15,448 nucleotides of DNA from an uncultured Veillonella sp. (GCA_900766125.1 CAAFUD010000081.1:1-15448), one strand, 5' to 3'. Numbered from the stretch's first letter, positions 8,881 to 13,432 are shown. Notes: generated by a model not told the origin, from the letters alone. Made by a program: numbers and translations.

Positions 8881-9663
8881 TTACAAATTCAATAATTCTT
8901 TTTTCTTAGTATTAAATTCTTCTTCTGTTATTGCTCCTAAGTCTAGCAACTCTTTCAAACCTTTGACCTGTTCTATTGAATCACTAGTTTTACTTTGTTC
9001 ATTATCAGCTTTATCATTATTTTTTATTATTATTGAAAGTACTGATAAAATTTCTTGTGCTTCATTACAAGCATTCTGATATATAGATGAATTAGTTTTT
9101 GTTTTTGCATTAATCAAATTAACATATTCCAAAGGATTATTGATATTATTAAAGGTTATTTTAATTTTAAATGTATCAACAACTTTTCTTGTTGTTTTTT
9201 TGCCAGTTATTCCACCAACTATAGCTCCAGTAGCACCAAACAAAGCTCCTCCAACTACAGCTCTTCCCAATCCTCCACTAGCTATAGACTCTCCATCTTC
9301 CAAAAGTTCAAATTGCATAATTTCATCAGTTGCATATACATTTTCTATTACATCTCCACCTTTGCGAATATCTGATATTTTAATAAAGTTATTATCTTCG
9401 TCGATGGATACAAATTTATTAATTCTATTTGTCTCAACAAATTTTGCTAACAGTTCTCTGTTTGTTTTAGAAAAATTTATAAATTTTCTTATCCCTTCAT
9501 GGTCAGCTAATACTTGCATTGCACTAGTTGCTTTTAATCTTTCTCTAGAAAATATTGTGAAATTAATAAAACAATTATTACATAAATATTCATTTTCTAA
9601 AACTTTATTTTTACCCTTTCCTCCACATATGCTGCATGGTTCTTTACCTCCAAATAACCCCAT
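8881..9663 (-). CDS. SHOCT-domain protein with N-terminal zinc ribbon
   Basis: A 260-residue accessory protein. The N-terminus carries a CxxC...CxxC zinc ribbon (Cys10, Cys13, Cys28, Cys31). The middle has a glycine-rich hydrophobic stretch (about 129-153, GGLGRAVVGGALFGATGAIV) that could insert in or lie on a membrane. The C-terminus (231-260) is a SHOCT motif (LKELLDLGAITEEEFNTKKK). Such proteins are frequent in Firmicutes genomes and prophages, and their role is unsettled; SHOCT is thought to mediate oligomerisation. The start is ATG at 9661-9663 with GTAGGGGGT upstream. It has its own terminators on either side (9747-9775 upstream, 8850-8873 downstream), so it is likely a single-gene unit rather than part of the tail operon. 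Confidence 0.75.
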   Translation of the reverse strand: MGLFGGKEPCSICGGKGKNKVLENEYLCNNCFINFTIFSRERLKATSAMQVLADHEGIRKFINFSKTNRELLAKFVETNRINKFVSIDEDNNFIKISDIRKGGDVIENVYATDEIMQFELLEDGESIASGGLGRAVVGGALFGATGAIVGGITGKKTTRKVVDTFKIKITFNNINNPLEYVNLINAKTKTNSSIYQNACNEAQEILSVLSIIIKNNDKADNEQSKTSDSIEQVKGLKELLDLGAITEEEFNTKKKELLNL

Positions 9664-9694
9664 AATATTACCCCCTACATAATTTTATAAGATT

Positions 9695-9723
9695 ATTATA
9701 CTATATAAGTAAAATTTTTACAT
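9695..9723 (-). promoter_or_regulatory. Candidate promoter for the SHOCT gene
   Basis: A consensus TATAAT lies on the minus strand at 9695-9700, about 30 nt before the start codon. The best -35 candidates (ATGTAA/TGTAAA near 9718-9723) are weak. A promoter is needed here because the preceding CRISPR transcript should stop at 9747-9775. Confidence 0.4.
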
Positions 9724-9739
9724 TATTATCACCTCCTTT
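9718..9739 (-). other. Orphan ribosome-binding site with start-stop ORF
   Basis: On the minus strand a perfect AAAGGAGGTGAT is followed eight bases after GGAGG by ATG and immediately TAA. No reading frame continues. It is either a relic of a deleted gene or a minimal regulatory start-stop element upstream of the SHOCT gene. Confidence 0.45.
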
Positions 9740-9746
9740 CATTAAA

Positions 9747-9775
9747 AAAACACCTACTATTCAAGTAAGTGTTTT
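9747..9775 (-). terminator. Terminator hairpin after CRISPR array A
   Basis: An 11-bp stem with one G-U pair on the minus strand, loop of seven nt, then a run of seven Ts. It ends the transcript of array A. It is the left boundary of the first cassette. Confidence 0.8.
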
Positions 9776-9787
9776 TGATTATTTTTA

Positions 9788-10077
9788 ATTTTAAGTCCAC
9801 ATAGTTAATATAAAACTGGTATAAGTCCCTTTTCACTTCCACAAATACAACAATTTACATACCACATTGTTAATATAAAACTTATAAGAGTCAAATGGGT
9901 TTTTAATGTCCATATACTTTACATACCACTTAGTTAATATAAAACCATTTACAAGCCCTTCCTCTACTCTATAATAAAATCGATTTACATACCACTTAGT
10001 TAATATAAAACCTTTTGATTCAATAGCCTTCTCGACCTCTAATTTAGTATTTACATACCACATTGTTAATATAATTC
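9788..10077 (-). CRISPR. CRISPR array A, 5 repeats and 4 spacers, type-1 repeat
   Basis: Repeats of 29 nt sit at 9788, 9853, 9917, 9983 and 10049, with spacers of 36, 35, 37 and 37 nt. Read on the minus strand the repeat starts GTTTTATATTAAC and ends GGTATGTAAAT, the form known from C. difficile type I-B arrays; orientation is taken from that knowledge. The trailer-end repeat (9788-9816) is degenerate. The promoter-proximal repeat (10049-10077) also differs, starting GAATTATATTAAC. Internal copies vary at the centre (CACATTGT or CACTTAGT on the plus strand). Spacer 2 (9882-9916) resembles this phage's own tape measure gene. No cas genes are nearby. Confidence 0.95.
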
Positions 10078-10086
10078 TCTATATCC

Positions 10087-10092
10087 ATTATA
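10087..10092 (-). promoter_or_regulatory. Extended -10 promoter of array A
   Basis: TGGTATAAT on the minus strand (TATAAT at 10087-10092) lies ten bases before the first repeat and matches an extended -10 box. No good -35 is seen. The same element is found in front of array B at 11828-11833. It would make array A transcription independent of a long leader. Confidence 0.6.
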
Positions 10093-10108
10093 CCATTTTT
10101 TAACAGAC

Positions 10109-10143
10109 AAAGCACTTGAAACAACATAATATCCAAGTGCTTT
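10109..10143 (-). terminator. Hairpin after the 52-aa gene
   Basis: A perfect 10-bp stem (AAAGCACTTG with CAAGTGCTTT) starts eight bases past the stop of the small gene. The T-tract is weak (TTTGTCTGTT), so termination may be partial. The paralogous hairpin is at 11850-11884. Confidence 0.55.
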
Positions 10144-10150
10144 ATCTATA

Positions 10151-10309
10151 TTATTTATTCTCTTTCTTTTCTTTTTTCCTACATTCTTCTTTCACTAAAC
10201 TTACAAATCTATAAAATTTATCTGGATTTTCATTTTTCATTTTTTCAAAGATACTTCCAAGTTCTTTGATAAGTTCTATTCTATCCATATCAAGTAAATT
10301 CTCATACAT
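10151..10309 (-). CDS. 52-aa charged helical protein downstream of the antirepressor
   Basis: An ORF of 52 residues, MYENLLDMDRIELIKELGSI through a lysine/glutamate-rich tail ending KKEKKENK. The start is ATG at 10307-10309 with a GAGGGGG ribosome site whose surrounding 20 bases are identical to those in front of the 56-aa gene at 11901-12071. It sits 32 nt after the ORF6N antirepressor and before array A. The identical upstream segment and equivalent position show that the two genes are cassette counterparts, although their protein sequences have diverged. No domain is recognised; it is probably helical and soluble. Confidence 0.7.
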   Translation of the reverse strand: MYENLLDMDRIELIKELGSIFEKMKNENPDKFYRFVSLVKEECRKKEKKENK

Positions 10310-10341
10310 TGTATTAATCCCCCTCAAAACTAAACTAAAAT

Positions 10342-11121
10342 CTAATTATTTTTATACAATATATAGTAGTTTTTCTTGTCTCCTTTGATTGAGATAGGAT
10401 TATTATTTTCTTTCAACCACACTTTGACTTTTTCTGTAACCTTATTAGAATATTTTGTTACAGTACCAGTCCAAGAGCCATTGGTTTCTAGTACTGTTTT
10501 CGTTTCATCTTCTTTAATATCAAGTTTTCTTATAATTTGTTTAACTGCTTGAAATGCTGGTTTATTAGACATTGTGTAAAGTCCTAATTTTCTTGCAATC
10601 TGTTTTGTATCGTAAAAATGCTCTTTTTCTTCAATTTCAAGTGGAATATCAACTCCTGCTTTTTTGAAAAATGTTTTAGCAACAAGAAATTGCATACTTT
10701 TATCAATTTTTAAATCTTCAAAAATTGGAGTTATTAATTTAATTGACTCATTTACTGCTTCTAATGTTTTTATTTCTTCTTTAACTCTAAAATAACTATT
10801 TACTAATTGTCTTTGTACTTTCCATGCTAAGTCATCTGTAAAAGATTTTACTAACATCAAATAGCCTGTTTCAGTTATTAAAGTTAATCCACGATTAGGA
10901 ATTTCTAAAGTACGATTTCCGTACTTTTCAAAATCACTTGCTTTTACAAAAAAGAAATCTTCGTTCTCTATAAAATGTTTTCTATTCTCTGAGAAATTTC
11001 TCTTTGCTGTACCTTCTGTTCTTTCATGTACTTGGTCAATTTCTTTAAATGTAACTACTCTTTGATTATTAAACTCCTTGACCTGCAACTCTTGGTTGTT
11101 AATTAATACTAAATTGTTCAT
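10342..11121 (-). CDS. Phage antirepressor, ORF6N N-terminus
   Basis: A 259-residue antirepressor-type protein. Residues about 5-110 match an ORF6N domain (VVTFKEIDQVHERTEGTAKR; NRGLTLITETGYLMLVKSFT). The C-terminal part, from residue 149, is a conserved phage antirepressor-like DNA-binding or partner-binding domain. It is nearly co-linear with the C-terminus of the BRO-N protein at 12131-12952; both share ETNGSWTGTV and SNKPA. The start is ATG at 11119-11121 with AAGGAG, which lies in a hairpin (11129-11161). It is expressed from a TTGACA/TATTAT promoter at 11289-11317, giving a leader of about 160 nt covered by a convergent small RNA. It likely inactivates a phage repressor or alters host regulation; the target is unknown. 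Confidence 0.8.
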   Translation of the reverse strand: MNNLVLINNQELQVKEFNNQRVVTFKEIDQVHERTEGTAKRNFSENRKHFIENEDFFFVKASDFEKYGNRTLEIPNRGLTLITETGYLMLVKSFTDDLAWKVQRQLVNSYFRVKEEIKTLEAVNESIKLITPIFEDLKIDKSMQFLVAKTFFKKAGVDIPLEIEEKEHFYDTKQIARKLGLYTMSNKPAFQAVKQIIRKLDIKEDETKTVLETNGSWTGTVTKYSNKVTEKVKVWLKENNNPISIKGDKKNYYILYKNN

Positions 11122-11128
11122 AAAAACA

Positions 11129-11161
11129 CACTCCTTAATAATTGATTTTTTTTAAGGAATG
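11129..11161 (-). promoter_or_regulatory. Hairpin sequestering the antirepressor ribosome site (copy 1)
   Basis: In the minus-strand RNA, CATTCCTTAA (11152-11161) pairs with TTAAGGAGTG (11129-11138) over 10 positions including one U-G pair, so the Shine-Dalgarno AAGGAG is buried. The plus-strand version would have a C-A mismatch, pointing to the mRNA as the selected molecule. Copy 2 is at 12960-12989. Confidence 0.6.
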
Positions 11162-11170
11162 ACATATAAT
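11142..11170 (+). promoter_or_regulatory. Plus-strand promoter of antisense RNA 1
   Basis: TTGATT (11142-11147), a 17-nt spacer and TATAAT (11165-11170). The same arrangement, with TTGAAA and TATACT, is found at 12970-12998. The -10 lies in the left arm of an 11-bp perfect inverted repeat (11159-11169 and 11186-11196). Confidence 0.6.
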
Positions 11171-11176
11171 TATATT

Positions 11177-11240
11177 ACATATTAGTTATATGTCATAAGG
11201 AATATTTAAACTTTGACGAGAGAGAATATTCCTTATTTTA
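11177..11240 (+). ncRNA. Candidate antisense RNA 1 opposite the ORF6N antirepressor leader
   Basis: A predicted RNA of about 64 nt starting near 11177. It ends in a perfect 10-bp stem (AAGGAATATT at 11197 with AATATTCCTT at 11225) followed by ATTTTAT. After one T-G closing pair the loop is 16 nt and begins AAACTTTG. It is fully complementary to the 5' leader of the antirepressor mRNA. The paralogous element at 13005-13075 has the same loop start but a different stem sequence, which supports a selected RNA structure. A similar logic is known for P22 sar RNA and ant. Transcription is inferred from the promoter and terminator only. Confidence 0.5.
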
Positions 11241-11261
11241 TCCCTTATTACTTTACCTTTA

Positions 11262-11281
11262 TAAAGATTTCTTTATCTTTA
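11262..11281. promoter_or_regulatory. Operator O1 for the XRE regulator
   Basis: A perfect 7-bp inverted repeat, TAAAGAT, six bases, ATCTTTA. It lies just downstream of the -10 of the antirepressor promoter, so a bound protein would block initiation. The same half-sites occur in reverse order at 11344-11363 (O2). Confidence 0.55.
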
Positions 11282-11288
11282 TACTCTA

Positions 11289-11317
11289 ATAATACATTAT
11301 TTAGTAAATAATGTCAA
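11289..11317 (-). promoter_or_regulatory. Promoter of the ORF6N antirepressor
   Basis: TTGACA on the minus strand (11312-11317), 17-nt spacer, TATTAT (11289-11294). This near-consensus sigma-A promoter predicts a start near 11282 and a structured leader of about 160 nt before the ATG at 11121. Confidence 0.75.
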
Positions 11318-11341
11318 TACTTTTTATTTATTTTGATAAAT

Positions 11342-11375
11342 ATATCTTTACTTTAATAAAGATATATAGTATTAT
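11342..11375 (+). promoter_or_regulatory. Operator O2 and promoter of the XRE regulator
   Basis: A perfect 9-bp inverted repeat (ATATCTTTA, six bases, TAAAGATAT; 11342-11365) overlaps a plausible promoter with TTTACT at 11347-11352 and TATTAT at 11370-11375, spacing 17. This fits autorepression by the regulator encoded at 11399-11611. The ribosome site AGGAGG is at 11386-11391. Confidence 0.5.
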
Positions 11376-11398
11376 ATAAATATATAGGAGGTATTAAC

Positions 11399-11611
11399 AT
11401 GTCTATAAAATTTTTTAAACTAATTGACTTACTAAACAGAAGAGGTATAACTAAAGAAGAACTAAGACTCAAAATAGGAGCTTCTTCTACTACAATAGCC
11501 AAACTATCTTCAAATAAAAATGTTTCACTTGATGTAATTGATAAAATATGTAAAGCTTTAAACTGCCAACCAGGTGATATTATGGAATATGAAGATGATG
11601 AAAAGTTATAA
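11399..11611 (+). CDS. XRE/Cro-CI family HTH regulator
   Basis: A 70-residue helix-turn-helix regulator and the only clear plus-strand protein gene. HTH residues about 17-62 (KEELRLKIGASSTTIAKLSS, then VSLDVIDKICKALNCQPGDI) match the short XRE family in which a single HTH domain is the whole protein. The acidic tail reads MEYEDDEKL. The start is ATG at 11399-11401 with AGGAGG eight bases upstream. It is divergent from the ORF6N antirepressor, and two operators of matching half-sites flank the intergenic promoters, so it probably represses both. Its stop is followed by a hairpin shared with array B's end. Confidence 0.88.
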   Translation: MSIKFFKLIDLLNRRGITKEELRLKIGASSTTIAKLSSNKNVSLDVIDKICKALNCQPGDIMEYEDDEKL

Positions 11612-11620
11612 GCAAAACAA

Positions 11621-11645
11621 AAGCACCTACCAAAAGTAAGTGCTT
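11621..11645 (-). terminator. Terminator hairpin after CRISPR array B
   Basis: Minus-strand AAGCACTTAC pairs with GTAGGTGCTT (one G-U), followed by a T-rich tract. It ends array B and may also stop the XRE gene from the other side, where the tract after the stem is CTTTGTTTATTT. It is the left boundary of cassette 2. Confidence 0.75.
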
Positions 11646-11658
11646 CTTTGTTTATTTA

Positions 11659-11818
11659 GTTTTGAACCCACATAGTTAATATAAAATTTAATGTAACTGA
11701 TTCGTTGTATGTCTTGGGAGCGCTATTTACATACCACATAGTTAATATAAAATAGTTTTATTTTTATTTGTTACTTTAATTTCTAACTTCTTTACATACC
11801 ACATTGTTAATATAATTT
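11659..11818 (-). CRISPR. CRISPR array B, 3 repeats and 2 spacers, type-1 repeat
   Basis: Repeats are at 11659 (degenerate trailer copy), 11725 and 11790, with spacers of 37 nt (11688-11724) and 36 nt (11754-11789). The promoter-proximal repeat (11790-11818) is altered at both ends, starting AAATTATATTAAC on the minus strand. Spacer 2 matches this phage's own xkdP-like gene at 32 of 36 positions. No long leader is present. It is one of the smallest arrays in the window. Confidence 0.9.
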
Positions 11819-11827
11819 CCTACCTAT

Positions 11828-11833
11828 ATTATA
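11828..11833 (-). promoter_or_regulatory. Extended -10 promoter of array B
   Basis: TGGTATAAT on the minus strand, ten bases before the first repeat, inside a segment nearly identical to that in front of array A. Confidence 0.6.
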
Positions 11834-11849
11834 CCATTTTTTAACAAAC

Positions 11850-11884
11850 AAAGCACTTGAAACTATGTAATATTCAAGTGCTTT
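11850..11884 (-). terminator. Hairpin after the 56-aa gene
   Basis: A 12-bp perfect stem (AAAGCACTTGAA with TTCAAGTGCTTT), counterpart of 10109-10143. T-tract is weak on both strands. Confidence 0.55.
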
Positions 11885-11900
11885 ATCTATATTATTTTAC

Positions 11901-12071
11901 TTATTTTCTCTCTTCTTGTTCTCTAAGAATACCTCTTAATATCTCTGCATATTCTTGAAATTTTTCTTCACTATTCAGTTTTAGTTCATATAACGCATTA
12001 GCAAGCTTCACAAAGTATTCTACATCTTCATCAGTTTTTAAATTATATTTATTAAGTAAACTTTCACGCAT
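11901..12071 (-). CDS. 56-aa helical protein downstream of the BRO-N antirepressor
   Basis: A 56-residue protein, MRESLLNKYNLKTDEDVEYF through ILREQEERK, predicted to be helical and charged. The ATG at 12069-12071 follows GAGGGGG by about eight bases; a TTG six codons upstream overlaps that ribosome site and is rejected as the start. The bases upstream of the ATG are the same as for the 52-aa gene at 10151-10309. The two proteins share size, position and charge but little sequence. Function unknown. Confidence 0.75.
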   Translation of the reverse strand: MRESLLNKYNLKTDEDVEYFVKLANALYELKLNSEEKFQEYAEILRGILREQEERK

Positions 12072-12130
12072 TGTATTAATCCCCCTCAAAACTAAAATAA
12101 ACTAAAATATATTATTTAATACAATCAAAT

Positions 12131-12952
12131 TTACTCAATCTTATATACAACATGGAAATTCTTCTTCTCACCTGCAATCTTAGTAGGTCTATTATTCTCC
12201 TCTATCCAAGTTCTAACCTTATCTATTACACTCTTTGTATATTTATTTACAGTACCAGTCCAAGAACCATTCGTTTCCCAAACTCCTTTTACTTCATTTT
12301 CTTCTAATTTTATCTTTTTAATAATCTCACAAACAGCCAACTGTGCTGGTTTATTACTCTTAGAATATATTTTCAGTTTAGATGCTATTTGTTTTGTGTC
12401 AAAGTAATGTTCTTCTTCGTTTATCTCAATTGGTAAATCAATGCCTGCCTTTTTATATAATGTCTTAGCTGTTAATAGTTTAGATTTGTTGTCAAAGCCT
12501 GCATCATCTAGCAATTCTTTTAACATAGATGTACTGTTATAAGCTAATTGTAATTTTTCAATCTCGCTTGCTTTTTCTCTCAACTTATCTGGGTCAGCAT
12601 TATTTGTTATGTATGCACCAGTTTGTCGAATGGCTGGAAGTACTTCATCACTTATCCAATCTTGAAATCTCTCAGCTTCTTCTTTTTTAGATTTAAATAT
12701 TAACTTATATACTCCACTCTCTGTTAAGAACTTTTCACCTGTGTTATGCAATTTTCTAAAGTCCTTATCTAGGACATTAGAATTTTTTAATAATACAGCT
12801 TGAGTATCATTCATTTTAGATAAATGATTTCTTATTGCACTATCACTTAACTCTAAACATCTTCCACAATCATATGGATTAAATAAAACTTGCCCATTAT
12901 ATTCAAGTACTTCAACTTTCTTTTCTTCAAACATCATTAATTCATTTTTCAT
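12131..12952 (-). CDS. Phage antirepressor, BRO-N N-terminus
   Basis: A 273-residue antirepressor. Residues about 10-115 are a BRO-N domain (VLFNPYDCGRCLELSDSAIR; FQDWISDEVLPAIRQTGAYI, a hallmark). The C-terminus from about residue 163 is homologous to that of the ORF6N antirepressor at 10342-11121 (YKKAGIDLPIEINEEEHYFD; ETNGSWTGTVNKYTKSVIDK), so the two differ by N-terminal domain exchange. The start is ATG at 12950-12952 with AAGGAG inside a sequestering hairpin. It lies 119 nt after the ribbon-helix-helix gene and is probably co-transcribed from the promoter at 13286-13314, with a convergent antisense RNA in between. Confidence 0.85.
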   Translation of the reverse strand: MKNELMMFEEKKVEVLEYNGQVLFNPYDCGRCLELSDSAIRNHLSKMNDTQAVLLKNSNVLDKDFRKLHNTGEKFLTESGVYKLIFKSKKEEAERFQDWISDEVLPAIRQTGAYITNNADPDKLREKASEIEKLQLAYNSTSMLKELLDDAGFDNKSKLLTAKTLYKKAGIDLPIEINEEEHYFDTKQIASKLKIYSKSNKPAQLAVCEIIKKIKLEENEVKGVWETNGSWTGTVNKYTKSVIDKVRTWIEENNRPTKIAGEKKNFHVVYKIE

Positions 12953-12959
12953 AATATTA

Positions 12960-12989
12960 CACTCCTTAATTGAAATTTTTTAAGGAATG
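12960..12989 (-). promoter_or_regulatory. Hairpin sequestering the antirepressor ribosome site (copy 2)
   Basis: As for copy 1: minus-strand CATTCCTTAA (12980-12989) pairs with TTAAGGAGTG (12960-12969), burying AAGGAG. The loop differs from copy 1 while the stem is kept. Confidence 0.6.
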
Positions 12990-12998
12990 ACGTATACT
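12970..12998 (+). promoter_or_regulatory. Plus-strand promoter of antisense RNA 2
   Basis: TTGAAA (12970-12975), a 17-nt spacer, TATACT (12993-12998). It occupies the same place relative to the antirepressor start as the promoter at 11142-11170. The -10 lies within a perfect 14-bp inverted repeat with left arm 12988-13001 (TGACGTATACTATA) and right arm ending at 13026. Confidence 0.6.
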
Positions 12999-13004
12999 AT
13001 AGTT

Positions 13005-13075
13005 AGTTGATGTATAGTATACGTCAATAAGGGTTGCTCAAACTTTGGTCGGTGGGAGTGACCCTTATTTTTTAT
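13005..13075 (+). ncRNA. Candidate antisense RNA 2 opposite the BRO-N antirepressor leader
   Basis: A predicted RNA of about 70 nt. It ends in a stem of AATAAGGGT (13026-13034) with ACCCTTATT (13061-13069), extended by five further pairs including two wobbles, then a T-rich tail (13067-13073). The 16-nt loop begins AAACTTTG, identical in its first eight bases to antisense RNA 1. The stem sequence differs completely from RNA 1 yet remains paired. It is antisense to the region between the ribbon-helix-helix gene and the antirepressor. Confidence 0.5.
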
Positions 13076-13260
13076 TCCTTTTGTTCCAGTTCCTCGTCGA
13101 TTTTTTCTTCTAGCCATTCTTTCTTAGTTAGATTCTTCTCTTCTAACACTTCATCAAATTTATCTAACTTTTCTTTGTCTAAAAGTACACTAAAACCTCT
13201 TTTATCTTTTCGACGATTTTTCATATACTCTGCTCTACTTTTAGTTGCTATTTTATTCAC
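13072..13260 (-). CDS. Ribbon-helix-helix (Arc/MetJ-like) regulator
   Basis: A protein of about 59-62 residues: ATKSRAEYMKNRRKDKRGFS, then VLLDKEKLDKFDEVLEEKNL and a helical C-terminus KKEWLEEKIDEELEQKE. This is the usual layout of Arc/MetJ-type phage regulators (basic N-terminus, beta strand RGFSVLL, two helices). Start choice is uncertain. GTG at 13258-13260 is used here but lacks a good ribosome site. The AGAGGTG that contains that GTG is ideally spaced for an ATA at 13249-13251, which would give the typical MATKSR N-terminus from a rare AUA start. Longer frames run through the promoter and are rejected. It probably represses its own promoter through the inverted repeat at 13268-13310. Confidence 0.8.
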   Translation of the reverse strand: MNKIATKSRAEYMKNRRKDKRGFSVLLDKEKLDKFDEVLEEKNLTKKEWLEEKIDEELEQKE

Positions 13261-13267
13261 CTCTTTT

Positions 13268-13314
13268 CTGTAACTCGTTACATTAATAATAACATTGTAA
13301 CGAGTTACAGTCAA
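13268..13314 (-). promoter_or_regulatory. Promoter and operator of the ribbon-helix-helix gene
   Basis: TTGACT (13309-13314), a 17-nt spacer and TATTAT (13286-13291) on the minus strand. A perfect 15-bp inverted repeat (CTGTAACTCGTTACA at 13268-13282 and its complement at 13296-13310, 13 nt apart) places one arm between -35 and -10 and the other over the transcription start. Each arm is itself nearly palindromic (TGTAAC, GTTACA). This is an autoregulation layout. Confidence 0.75.
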
Positions 13315-13427
13315 GCTATTTTGGAATATTTTTCAAATAAAATTTTATTGAAGCTAGCGTCGTAAAACACTACCTCAGCTATATCTTTTTTTCTAATTAT
13401 TTTACTCAACCGACCAATTTTGAGCAA
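13311..13427 (-). pseudogene. Remnant of a small coding region
   Basis: Upstream of the ribbon-helix-helix promoter the minus strand is open for 38 codons (LLKIGRLSKIIRKKDIAEVV, then FYDASFNKILFEKYSKIA) and ends in a TGA inside the -35 box. The composition is protein-like. There is no ribosome site for the TTG at 13425-13427, and the only upstream in-frame ATG is in the terminator hairpin at 13433-13459. It is most likely the 3' end of a gene whose start was replaced by array C. Family not recognised. Confidence 0.35.
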
Positions 13428-13432
13428 AACAA

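Noticed and set aside
9817..9852. Array A spacer 1 encodes CCICGSEKG on the minus strand, like the zinc ribbon CSICGGKGK of the SHOCT gene, whose matching site is also preceded by CCA.
   Set aside because: About 12 of the first 17 bases match and the rest does not align without gaps. Zinc ribbon codons alone could give this.
9833..10063. Open frame of 76 codons across array A.
   Set aside because: It is made of CRISPR repeats and spacers (repeated KWYVN pattern). The same applies to the frame at 14019-14213 in array C.
11159..11196. Inverted repeat that might be an invertible phase-variation switch.
   Set aside because: The arms are only 16 bases apart and include a promoter -10, no recombinase is nearby, and the paralogous arms differ. 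Operator or RNA structure is more likely.
13034..13273. Plus-strand serine-rich frame over the ribbon-helix-helix gene.
   Set aside because: It is the complement of a lysine/glutamate-rich gene and has no ribosome site.
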